Of a stretch of 5,633 nucleotides of DNA, positions 1 through 5,633 are shown in pieces (the first letter of the stretch is position 1; each line of letters opens with the position of its first letter). The translations under genes and the position numbers were made by a program. The stretch covers positions 1 to 5,633 of the forward strand of contig JAFYRC010000063.1 in NCBI GenBank assembly GCA_017547065.1, written 5' to 3'. The notes under the pieces were generated by a model. It saw nothing but the letters and a program-made list of their open reading frames with translations, was not told the origin of the DNA and did not search any database. Source of the stretch: Tidjanibacter sp. Lineage in GTDB: Bacteria; Bacteroidota; Bacteroidia; Bacteroidales; Rikenellaceae.

Positions 1-154
1 GCATTACCATGCGATCCAGCACCACACGAAAGAGCACACCACCACAAGACTCCTCCACCTTGAAGGGCTGATAGTTGGTTCCGGCAACAATGGGGCGCTC
101 GGAATTCTCCCTCGTAAGCTCAAAAATATGTTCAGCAACCGAATAAAGCGACAT
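1..154 (-). CDS. Unidentified protein, N-terminal 51 residues only (last gene of the operon in view)
   Basis: This is a partial gene that starts with ATG at 154-152 and runs off the left edge; 51 codons are visible without a stop. The start is well supported by AAGGAGA at 167-161, placed 7 nt before the ATG, one of the clearest ribosome binding sites in the window. The protein begins MSLYSVAEHIF and continues with a short block around YQPFKVEE (residues 28-35) and then LFRVVLD (41-47). There is no signal peptide or membrane segment in the visible part, so it is probably cytoplasmic. It follows the GH16 gene by 56 nt on the same strand without a visible terminator, so it probably belongs to the operon. 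The pattern of a Y-x-P-F motif followed by an LFRV strand vaguely recalls the HprK-like or other accessory proteins that accompany PqqD/S24/ABC cassettes in Bacteroidales. That is a weak recollection and I do not assign a function. Confidence 0.75.
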   Translation of the reverse strand, partial: MSLYSVAEHIFELTRENSERPIVAGTNYQPFKVEESCGGVLFRVVLDRMVM

Positions 155-160
155 ATATCT

Positions 161-167
161 TCTCCTT
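161..167 (-). promoter_or_regulatory. Strong Shine-Dalgarno of the leftmost gene
   Basis: On the minus strand the sequence AAGGAGA (167-161) lies 7 nt before the ATG at 154. It fixes the start of the partial gene. Strong SD sites are less common in Bacteroidota than A-rich leaders. The right-hand lipoprotein gene, for comparison, has only an A-rich leader. Confidence 0.7.
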
Positions 168-210
168 TTTTAGCATTTCACAGAGCCCTCACACCGGAGA
201 GCCACTCCTG

Positions 211-1122
211 TTATTTTTGTTTTTGGTAGACCTTCACGTAGTCTACATACATATTCACATCCACGCCCGCCGGCACGGCAGTAATCTTCTCCGGCTCCCA
301 AATGCGGGTATAGTTTCCTCCCACCGCGAGATTGAAAAGCAGGAAAAAATCGTGGCGGAAGTAGCGAGCCGTAGCCCATTCGTCGTCCGACTCCTCTATC
401 TTCATTGAGAAATAGGGTTGCGCCGCAGGATCCTTGTCCAGGTCGAGATACATCTTAATTCCACCCTCGTCCCAAATCAGAGTATAGAGGTGAAAACCTT
501 CGCCCTGCAACGAGTATGGAGCCACGGAGAAGCGAGCATAGTTTGGGTAGACACCATCCCTACGGAAGCCCCAATGGCATGCGCCATTAAACAATGTTTC
601 CTGCGTTCCATTAGCATAGCCCTCACAATTACCCATTTCGAGGATGTCTATCTCGCCACATCGGGGCCAACTAACCTCGTCGAAGTTACCACCCAACATC
701 CAAAATGCCGGCCACAAGCCATTGGCACCCTTGGGCAGGCAAATGCTGGCTTCAATCTTACCATACATAAACGAAGCCTTCTTGTTGGAATTTACCCTAC
801 CCGACGTAAACAACTTACCCTCAAACGGTTCGCGTCGTGCTGTGAGCGTCAGGCAACTCCTTCCGCTTGTGGGTTCTGTGGTGATTGCAACATTCTCTCG
901 GCGGTAGTATTGCAACTCCCTGTTGCCACCACCCCTGCCGTTCACCTCAATATTCCACACACTCTCGTCGAGCTGTGCCCCATCGAAGAGGTCCTCCCAC
1001 ACGACCACATAACCACCCACCTCACCCGAGCCGTTCTGCGCGGGTTGGTGCGGTTGGCCAATGGTGGGCAACACACTAGCTGCACACACCGCAAGGGTCA
1101 ATATGGCACCCCTCCAAGTCAT
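211..1122 (-). CDS. Secreted GH16 family endo-beta-glucanase (laminarinase-like)
   Basis: The 303-residue protein is a complete glycoside hydrolase family 16 enzyme, most like endo-1,3(4)-beta-glucanases (laminarinases, probably subfamily GH16_3). Such enzymes hydrolyse beta-1,3 or mixed-linkage glucans with retention of configuration. The catalytic motif E-I-D-I-L-E is at residues 157-162: E157 is the predicted nucleophile, D159 the assisting acid, E162 the acid/base. The extra residue in ExDxxE is the form seen in laminarinases. Other family marks are WPAFW (137-141), HW (183-184), HLYTLIWD (211-218), FNLAVGGN (263-270) and a terminal YVDYVKVYQ strand. An N-terminal signal (R4, then a hydrophobic stretch to about residue 22) implies export to the periplasm or outside. 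Only a short linker precedes the catalytic domain and there is no extra binding module. The gene starts 6 nt after the PqqD stop and its SD lies inside the PqqD gene, so the two are probably translationally coupled. Exact substrate is inferred. Confidence 0.93.
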   Translation of the reverse strand: MTWRGAILTLAVCAASVLPTIGQPHQPAQNGSGEVGGYVVVWEDLFDGAQLDESVWNIEVNGRGGGNRELQYYRRENVAITTEPTSGRSCLTLTARREPFEGKLFTSGRVNSNKKASFMYGKIEASICLPKGANGLWPAFWMLGGNFDEVSWPRCGEIDILEMGNCEGYANGTQETLFNGACHWGFRRDGVYPNYARFSVAPYSLQGEGFHLYTLIWDEGGIKMYLDLDKDPAAQPYFSMKIEESDDEWATARYFRHDFFLLFNLAVGGNYTRIWEPEKITAVPAGVDVNMYVDYVKVYQKQK

Positions 1123-1128
1123 CGGAGC

Positions 1129-1398
1129 CTACTCCTCCACGAGCTCTGCCTTCTGGAGCGAGGCAATCCACGCTGCGGCGTCCTTCAAGGCCACCTCGCG
1201 CTCCACCTCATACTCGCCAGTGAGCAAATTGGCAACCTTCTCGGCGTCGAACTCCACACCCTGCAACTGCTCCCAGAGCCACTCGCTGGTGGGGTTGAGC
1301 GAGATGATGGTTGTCATCTTCACATTGTGTGCACCCATGCGGACAATAACGCTCTCACCCGCAATCTTGCGCACCTTATAATCTGCTTTGAATTTCAT
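1129..1398 (-). CDS. PqqD-like protein (RiPP precursor recognition element)
   Basis: This is an 89-residue protein of the PqqD family (PF05402 type), the typical size for a stand-alone RiPP recognition element (RRE). In characterised systems such as PQQ, lasso peptides and sactipeptides, this winged-helix domain binds the leader of a precursor peptide and presents it to processing enzymes. The N-terminal half (residues 1-33) reads as the three-strand beta region. The family's Asn-Pro-Thr turn follows at 35-37, leading into W40-L41-W42, and then amphipathic helices ending in LVEE. No signal peptide or membrane segment is present, so it is cytoplasmic. The start is ATG at 1398, 2 nt after the stop of the peptidase gene, with a weak AAGAGA just upstream. 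Its position directly between a peptidase/exporter pair and a GH16 gene is the main clue to its job. Family assignment is firm; RiPP function is inferred because no precursor is visible. Confidence 0.88.
   Translation of the reverse strand: MKFKADYKVRKIAGESVIVRMGAHNVKMTTIISLNPTSEWLWEQLQGVEFDAEKVANLLTGEYEVEREVALKDAAAWIASLQKAELVEE
1132..1138 (-). promoter_or_regulatory. SD of the GH16 gene, inside the end of the PqqD gene
   Basis: GGAGGAG (1138-1132 on the minus strand) is made by the last codons of the PqqD gene and lies 9 nt before the GH16 ATG at 1122. The following CTCC (1127-1124) can pair with GGAG (1135-1132) across a 4-nt loop. Ribosomes finishing PqqD would open this small hairpin. 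The site supports the GH16 start and suggests coupled translation. Confidence 0.55.
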
Positions 1399-1400
1399 AT

Positions 1401-1862
1401 CTATCTCTTAAAAATCTTACGTTTCACATCAATTGCCATGGTGCGTAACCACTTAATGGTCAGACTCAACGCACTCCTCACAAGCCATCTGCACGAGCCA
1501 TAGCGGAAGCCCCTGTCGGCCCCATCGAGCCTCACCTCCGACACCCACGCAACAACATCCCCAAGGGTGGATTTTTCGACCGTGCGGTAGTTACCGTCGC
1601 CCTCAATTCTGAGGGTGCCGTCCTGCCCCACCCTGCGCACTCGATGGAGAATGTGTTTACCCCCGTGGCGGAAGAGCACAACCATGCCTTCGCACACCTC
1701 CACACCCTCCATGGGCGAGAGCACAACCACATCCCTACCATTACGCAGAAAAGGCCTCATACTGAAACCCTTAACCCTCAATTCCACACTCCTTCCCTCT
1801 CGCAGAAATTCCTCTGCGGAGGCAAAAAAGAGATCGTTGGCTATATTTCTTGTTGTTGGCAT
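1401..1862 (-). CDS. S24/S26-family serine peptidase (signal/leader peptidase-like, no membrane anchor)
   Basis: The 153-residue protein has the catalytic core of S24/S26 (LexA/signal peptidase clan) enzymes. The motif KGFSMRPF (31-38) holds the nucleophile S34, followed by a GRDVVV strand (42-47). LHRV (72-75) offers H73 where bacterial LepB enzymes carry the general-base Lys, as in SipW/archaeal-type signal peptidases. GDGN (88-91) corresponds to the conserved GDxN box. There is no hydrophobic N-terminal segment, unlike LepB or SipW, so it is either soluble or held by a partner; the basic C-terminus (KRKIFKR) could touch a membrane. A likely role is removing the leader of a peptide exported by the adjacent ABC transporter, which itself lacks a peptidase domain; this is inferred. 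I chose ATG at 1862, 19 nt after the transporter stop, because homology-like sequence begins just after it. An in-frame extension to 1991 would lie inside the transporter gene and looks non-coding. No clear SD is visible. Confidence 0.85.
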   Translation of the reverse strand: MPTTRNIANDLFFASAEEFLREGRSVELRVKGFSMRPFLRNGRDVVVLSPMEGVEVCEGMVVLFRHGGKHILHRVRRVGQDGTLRIEGDGNYRTVEKSTLGDVVAWVSEVRLDGADRGFRYGSCRWLVRSALSLTIKWLRTMAIDVKRKIFKR

Positions 1863-1881
1863 TCGTTCTGTTTTGTCAATT

Positions 1882-3585
1882 CTACAGCTCCACCACTCTG
1901 TCGCAGAACGACAAAGTCTTGGGGTTGTGGGAGATAAAGAGAATCGTGAGGTTGCTGTCGTTGGCCGAAAGACCCGCCACAGCATCCACAATCTCCCTCT
2001 CGGTGGCCTCGTCGAGCGAGCTCGTAGCCTCGTCGAACATCAACACCGAAGCCTCCTTATAGAGCGCACGGGCAATACCGATGCGCTGGCGCTGGCCACC
2101 CGAAAGTCGGCAACCAGCCTCACCCGTCACAGTCCACACACCCTCCGAGAGCGACTCCACCAAGCCCTCCAAGCGAGCCGAGGCAATGGCCCTTTGGAGC
2201 CTTGCGTGGTCAATCTGCTCGCGCTCCACGCCAAAGGCAATATTTTCGGCAATGCTCACATCGGGAATGAAGAGATCCTGCGAAACGTAGGCTATGTTAT
2301 TCTGCCACTTGCGGCACAACTCGGGTGTGTCAACCCTCACACCGTCCACCACGAGGGCGCCCTGCGTAGGCTTAAAGAGGGCGGCGAGGAGGTTGAAAAG
2401 TGTGGTCTTACCCCTACCCGACGAGCCCTGAATACCCACCTTCTCGCCCTTGCGAATGGTGAGCGACAAGTCGTTGAGCACAAAGTTGTTATCGCCGTAT
2501 GAGAAGCTCACACCGTCGAGCTCGATGGTCTGCTCAAAAGGTAACTTTTCGGTGGTCTGCGAGGTGGGCTCTGGTTTGTGTGAGAGCTCCTCCGAAAGGA
2601 GGTCTACAACGAACTGGTTGCGCTTGAACTCGCCCCATCCGCCCACGATGCGACTGATGGAGGGAACAATGCGGTAGGCCGCCACAGCAAACACACCCAA
2701 AAATAGTTTCAACGAGGCCACGGTTTGACCCGCCGCAAGGCCCAAGATAATCACCGCAACCACACCCAACACCAACGAAAACTCGATGACGTGGCTCGAC
2801 GATGCGCGCATCAACATTGCACGCAGGGAGTAGTGTCGAAGGCTCTCAATGCCTCGGGCGAAACGCGCTGTAATATAGGGTTTTGCACCTGCGATTTCGA
2901 TGTCGGCATAGCCACGCAGGGCCTCATACATAGTCTTGTTTTGGGCCACTTGGAGTCGGTTTTCCTCACGTCCGTTCTCGGCCATTCGCTTGCGGATGAT
3001 GCGGGAGTAGATGAGCGCCACCGGAAGAAATACCGCCACGGCCAACAGCACCACCCACGGATTGTAGAGGCTCAACAACACCAGCAACACCACAACCACC
3101 ACAACCTCGGTGAGGATACCAAGCAGGGGGCTGATGACACCATTGGCGAAGCGGTGACACATAGCGTTGACGTTGTTGATGAGCGAGGTGGTGTGGTGGG
3201 AGCGCACAAAGAGGAGCCCGCGGGAGAGGTAATTGTCGTACATCTTCTGCGAGAGGTCGGCAAACAGGCGCATCATAAAACGGCCCCTCACCTGCCCCAG
3301 CGCCACACTACACACCCCTTTGAGGGCAATGAGCACCAGCACCGCCACACACACAGCCACAATGAAAGCCCTCTCGGAAGTGAAGCCGAATGTGGAGTAG
3401 ATGGCGGCAAAAATGGGAGTGTTTGCGAGGAAATTCTCGTCGAGCACAACCAGCAACACCGACACGAGGGCGGCGATACCCACCAAGTCGATGACCGCCG
3501 AGCAGAGAGCCGTGAGCAACATCAGAGGTAACTGACGTCGCTTGTCGCTCGGCACGAGCCTATATATCTTCCTTGTGCTCAACAT
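1882..3585 (-). CDS. ABC exporter half-transporter (fused membrane and ATPase domains)
   Basis: The 567-residue protein is a half-size ABC exporter of the inner membrane, expected to act as a homodimer. An N-terminal membrane domain of about six helices can be seen roughly at residues 18-48, 72-98, 146-170, 172-194, 265-287 and 289-310. The ATPase domain follows from about 352. It holds Walker A GSSGRGKT (387-394, with K393), Q-loop Q436 (YVSQD), signature LSGGQ (494-498), Walker B LMFDE (515-519), D-loop SSLD (522-525) and H-loop H553, so it should be active. There is no N-terminal C39 peptidase domain. The protein ends only 14 residues after the H-loop histidine, lacking the usual C-terminal helix. 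The start at 3585 is supported by GGAG at 3598-3595, 9 nt upstream. It is the first gene of the operon, ahead of the peptidase and PqqD genes, which suggests export of a peptide. A lipid-linked or glycan flippase of the PglK/HepA type is an alternative. Confidence 0.93.
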   Translation of the reverse strand: MLSTRKIYRLVPSDKRRQLPLMLLTALCSAVIDLVGIAALVSVLLVVLDENFLANTPIFAAIYSTFGFTSERAFIVAVCVAVLVLIALKGVCSVALGQVRGRFMMRLFADLSQKMYDNYLSRGLLFVRSHHTTSLINNVNAMCHRFANGVISPLLGILTEVVVVVVLLVLLSLYNPWVVLLAVAVFLPVALIYSRIIRKRMAENGREENRLQVAQNKTMYEALRGYADIEIAGAKPYITARFARGIESLRHYSLRAMLMRASSSHVIEFSLVLGVVAVIILGLAAGQTVASLKLFLGVFAVAAYRIVPSISRIVGGWGEFKRNQFVVDLLSEELSHKPEPTSQTTEKLPFEQTIELDGVSFSYGDNNFVLNDLSLTIRKGEKVGIQGSSGRGKTTLFNLLAALFKPTQGALVVDGVRVDTPELCRKWQNNIAYVSQDLFIPDVSIAENIAFGVEREQIDHARLQRAIASARLEGLVESLSEGVWTVTGEAGCRLSGGQRQRIGIARALYKEASVLMFDEATSSLDEATEREIVDAVAGLSANDSNLTILFISHNPKTLSFCDRVVEL

Positions 3586-3594
3586 ATTGCTTTT

Positions 3595-3598
3595 CTCC
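3595..3598 (-). promoter_or_regulatory. SD of the ABC exporter gene
   Basis: GGAG (3598-3595 on the minus strand), followed by an A-rich spacer of 9 nt, precedes the ATG at 3585. It decides this start over an in-frame upstream ATG at 3702, whose extension would span the predicted promoter. Confidence 0.55.
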
Positions 3599-3635
3599 AC
3601 AGCAGGAGCCGACACTCCGACTCCAAGCCAAAGTA

Positions 3636-3643
3636 CAAAGATA
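3636..3643 (-). promoter_or_regulatory. Predicted -7 box of the operon promoter
   Basis: On the minus strand TATCTTTG (3643-3636) matches the Bacteroidota -7 consensus TAnnTTTG exactly. It would start transcription near 3630, giving a leader of about 45 nt before the ABC exporter ATG. I see no good -33 element (TTTG or TTG) at the usual 19-21 nt upstream, so the promoter may be weak or need an activator. Confidence 0.45.
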
Positions 3644-3709
3644 AACGATTTGTTTGGATAAACCGCACACGGAAGAAACAATTTGAAAAAGTTAGGCAAC
3701 AAAGAGAAG

Positions 3710-3722
3710 TTAGCTTTGCTAA
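3710..3722. repeat. Short inverted repeat over the -33 element
   Basis: TTAGC (3710-3714) and GCTAA (3718-3722) form a perfect 5-bp inverted repeat with a 3-nt centre. It covers the TTTG -33 element of the lipoprotein promoter. It could be a regulator's binding site, but such a short palindrome may be chance in AT-rich DNA. Confidence 0.3.
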
Positions 3723-3745
3723 ACCGAAAAAAAGGAATACATTTG
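3715..3745 (+). promoter_or_regulatory. Bacteroides-type promoter of the lipoprotein gene
   Basis: TTTG at 3715-3718 and TACATTTG at 3738-3745 are separated by 19 nt, an exact fit to the Bacteroides primary sigma factor consensus (-33 TTTG, -7 TAnnTTTG). Transcription should begin near 3750, leaving an A-rich leader of about 60 nt without an SD, which is normal for Bacteroidota. Confidence 0.75.
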
Positions 3746-3811
3746 TGAAATCATTTTGAGGAAAACAAGACAACACAAAACAATATTAACAATCAAAAAC
3801 AAATTAACACT

Positions 3812-5633
3812 ATGAATTTCAAAAAATTACTTTTGTTTTTGGCAGCTCCTCTGATGCTTGTTTTGACAGGCTGCGAGAGCACACCCATCGTCCCCACCTA
3901 CGCCGACTGCCAGGTGGTAGATGCCGAGGGCAATGCCATTACCTCGGTTAACTTCAGCGCAGAGGAGGGAAGCCAGACAATTTCGATTAAGGCTACCCGC
4001 AGTTGGGCCATTTCCGGCACTGCCGAGTGGTTTGCAGTTAATCCCGTGAACTACAATAACCGCGACAACTCGGAGCAGACCACCGAGGTTACCATCAACG
4101 TATTTGCTAACGACGGCGAGGCTCGCAGCCAGGCTATCAGCATTGCTTGCGGCGACCTCAAACCCGTTGAGATTACCGTTGCACAGGCAGGCCAGGGCCA
4201 GACCGCTCTCGGCGAGGAGATCTACTACGACAACTTCGACAAAGGCACCGCACAGGACAATAGCGGTTGGCCCGCATTGGACGGCTTTGTTAACCCCACC
4301 GGTACTGCTGCCGAGGGCGTAACCTACACCGTTGCAAACGTGCAGGCTCGCTCCAACAGCCCCTCCAACAACAGCCACTCCGGCTACAAAGATGAGGCTT
4401 CGGGCGGTAACAACGCATTCTACCGCACCGATGGCGTGTTGACCATCAACAACATCGACCTCTCCGCACAGACCTCGAAGGACTACACCCTGACCTTCGG
4501 TTGCTACCGCAGCGTTTATGGCGAGGCAGACAACTCGTTCAAGGCTTCGGAGTTCCACGTATTCCTTTCGGGCGACGGCCAGAAGTGGACCGAGATTACC
4601 TACGAGCGTCCTGCTGACGAGGTTAGCAGCTATGGTACTTGGAACAAGGCTACCGCAACCTTCTCTCTGAAAGAGAAGCCCGCAAAACTGAGCATCCGCT
4701 TTGTTTCCGACCTCGCATCGTCGCACCGTTTGGACGACGTTAAGTTGACCGTTGGTGGCGGTGGCGCAGAGCTCGACCTCGCAGCAGGCACTGCAATCGA
4801 CGGCGGCGACAACACCGGTGGCGACAATGGTGGCACCTCCGGCGGCACCGTTGACGCAACCATCCCCGAGGGCGCAGTGGTTTGGAACATCGGCGCGGCA
4901 AACCAGACTTGGGCTGCCGAGACCGATGCCACCCTTGGCGCAGGTTTCGCTGCAACTGTAAACAACCTCAAAGTTGGCTACTACACACACAAATCCAGCA
5001 ACCCTGTTGTTGATGCAAAGGATGACCACATCCGCGTCTATAAGACTTCGGCATTGGTTATCACTCCTCTCGATGGCAAGAAGATTACACAGGTGATTAT
5101 GTTGTGTACCGATCCTTATAACACATCCATCTACACTTGGGATATGAATGTTTCGGACGGCACCACCGCAGTTGCAAATCAGGATGCTAAGTATATCACT
5201 TGGAGCGGTAACACCGACAAATTTGAGGCTTATGCCGACAATGGTCAGGTTCGTATCAAGACTCTTGCAGTTGTATTGGAGGGCGAGGGTAGCGGCACTG
5301 TTACTCCCGACCCCACCCCCGATCCAGAGCCTACTCCCGATCCCGAGCCCAGCGCAACTACCATCACCATCCCCGAGCTCTATGCTTTGGCTGATGGCGT
5401 AGTTAGCCAGAACTACACTCTGAATGTGGTTGTTTCGGGTGCAAGCCTCAACAGCTCCTACGGTACCGTTTACGTTATGACCAAGGGTGCAACCACCGCA
5501 GGTAATGGTTTCACTCTCTACAACTCTTCGTTGGAGGGCAAATACAAAGTTGGTGATGAGTTGAAAGTAACTCTCACCTCGGGCACAGCCAAGAAGAGCG
5601 AGTACAATGGCGTGGCTCAAATTTCCGAAATCA
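3812..5633 (+). CDS. BACON-domain multidomain surface lipoprotein (3' end beyond the window)
   Basis: The reading frame opens at ATG 3812 and stays open to the right edge (607 full codons, no stop). A lipoprotein signal with lipobox LTGC ends at C21; the following E22 is only a weak match to the Bacteroides surface-export signal. Residues 46-127 form a BACON domain with the typical W65 and W73 and a closing ITVAQAG strand. Residues 135-314 are a jelly-roll-like beta domain ending in DDVKLTV. A Gly/Asp-rich linker (315-355) leads to a second beta domain (356-495) with an IRVYKTSALVITP-type core seen in many Bacteroidales lipoproteins. A Pro/Asp/Glu linker (498-513) leads to an OB-fold-like, DUF5689-like domain from 515. 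The protein probably sits on the cell surface and may bind glycan or mucin; no catalytic site is visible, though related proteins can end in an enzyme domain that would lie outside the window. It is transcribed divergently from the exporter operon. Confidence 0.9.
   Translation, partial: MNFKKLLLFLAAPLMLVLTGCESTPIVPTYADCQVVDAEGNAITSVNFSAEEGSQTISIKATRSWAISGTAEWFAVNPVNYNNRDNSEQTTEVTINVFANDGEARSQAISIACGDLKPVEITVAQAGQGQTALGEEIYYDNFDKGTAQDNSGWPALDGFVNPTGTAAEGVTYTVANVQARSNSPSNNSHSGYKDEASGGNNAFYRTDGVLTINNIDLSAQTSKDYTLTFGCYRSVYGEADNSFKASEFHVFLSGDGQKWTEITYERPADEVSSYGTWNKATATFSLKEKPAKLSIRFVSDLASSHRLDDVKLTVGGGGAELDLAAGTAIDGGDNTGGDNGGTSGGTVDATIPEGAVVWNIGAANQTWAAETDATLGAGFAATVNNLKVGYYTHKSSNPVVDAKDDHIRVYKTSALVITPLDGKKITQVIMLCTDPYNTSIYTWDMNVSDGTTAVANQDAKYITWSGNTDKFEAYADNGQVRIKTLAVVLEGEGSGTVTPDPTPDPEPTPDPEPSATTITIPELYALADGVVSQNYTLNVVVSGASLNSSYGTVYVMTKGATTAGNGFTLYNSSLEGKYKVGDELKVTLTSGTAKKSEYNGVAQISEI
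4802..4831 (+). repeat. Two 15-nt units encoding a Gly/Asp linker
   Basis: Two adjacent 15-nt units (4802-4816 and 4817-4831) share GGyGGCGACAAy and encode GGDNT and GGDNG. They form part of the flexible linker between the two central beta domains of the lipoprotein. Such repeats can vary in copy number between strains. Confidence 0.5.
5306..5350 (+). repeat. Pro/Asp/Glu linker repeat in the lipoprotein
   Basis: Residues 499-513 are imperfect repeats of PDPEPT (PDPTPDPEPTPDPEP), coded by CCC/GAC/GAT/GAG-rich DNA. This is a rigid extended spacer, common in Bacteroidales surface lipoproteins, separating the OB-like domain from the beta domains before it. Confidence 0.7.

Noticed and set aside
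155..210. A terminator between the GH16 gene and the leftmost gene
   Set aside because: Only a 4-bp stem (GGAG/CTCC) is available with no following T-run in the right place, so read-through is more likely.
1084..1095. A lipobox (LAVC, residues 10-13) in the GH16 signal sequence
   Set aside because: Val precedes the Cys where Gly, Ala or Ser is expected, and the hydrophobic part before it is too short. An ordinary signal peptidase I signal fits better.
418..1503. A 361-codon open frame on the plus strand
   Set aside because: It runs antisense across the GH16, PqqD and peptidase genes, crosses their boundaries and is rich in His, Leu and Cys with no domain signal.
1863..1991. A 43-residue N-terminal extension of the S24/S26 peptidase
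   Set aside because: It lies mostly inside the end of the transporter gene, is Arg/Ser/Thr/Trp-rich out-of-frame sequence, and family-like sequence starts only after the ATG at 1862.
1615..3531. Long plus-strand open frames (1615-2502 and 2725-3531)
   Set aside because: Both are antisense to the peptidase and ABC exporter genes. The second is extremely His/Gln-rich, as expected from reading GTG- and TTG-rich coding DNA backwards.
3586..3702. A 39-residue N-terminal extension of the ABC exporter starting at 3702
   Set aside because: It covers the predicted -7 box, resembles no part of ABC exporters, and the ATG at 3585 has a properly spaced GGAG.
3827..5620. A 597-codon open frame on the minus strand
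   Set aside because: It is codon-aligned antisense to the lipoprotein gene and exists because that gene lacks TTA, CTA and TCA codons. Its translation is low-complexity, Cys/Val/Gly-rich and has no recognisable domain, while the plus frame has a lipobox, a BACON domain and a promoter.
1..5633. tRNA or rRNA genes, CRISPR arrays, insertion sequences or attachment sites
   Set aside because: None could be recognised by eye on either strand; the window is almost fully accounted for by protein genes and one divergent promoter region.

Overview
The window looks like a piece of a gut-type Bacteroidales (phylum Bacteroidota) chromosome; I cannot place it below order with confidence. Three things point there: a promoter of the Bacteroides type (TTTG, 19 nt, TACATTTG) in front of the right-hand gene, a surface-type lipoprotein that starts with a BACON domain and is built from beta domains joined by Gly/Asp and Pro/Asp/Glu linkers, and PqqD-like and S24/S26-like proteins of a kind I recognise from Bacteroidales.

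Layout. The left two thirds (1-3585) is one tightly packed operon on the minus strand. In transcription order: an ABC exporter half-transporter (3585-1882), a small S24/S26-type serine peptidase (1862-1401), a PqqD-like RiPP recognition element (1398-1129), a secreted GH16 beta-glucanase (1122-211), and the first 51 codons of an unidentified gene (154 to beyond the left edge). Gaps are 19, 2, 6 and 56 nt, and no terminator is visible between genes. A 226-bp AT-rich divergent intergenic region (3586-3811) carries promoters for both directions. To its right a plus-strand gene (3812 to beyond the right edge) encodes a large multidomain lipoprotein. It has no stop codon in the window, and its antisense strand carries a long spurious open frame that should not be annotated.

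How the genes may work together. A recognition element, a leader-type peptidase and an exporter are the generic parts of a ribosomally made peptide maturation and export pathway (RiPP-like). The precursor and any modifying enzyme are not in the window; they may lie left of position 1. The odd member is the GH16 laminarinase-like enzyme, which sits inside this cassette and is apparently translationally coupled to the PqqD gene. The divergent BACON lipoprotein is a plausible cell-surface, possibly glycan-binding protein, but its link to the operon rests only on the shared intergenic region.
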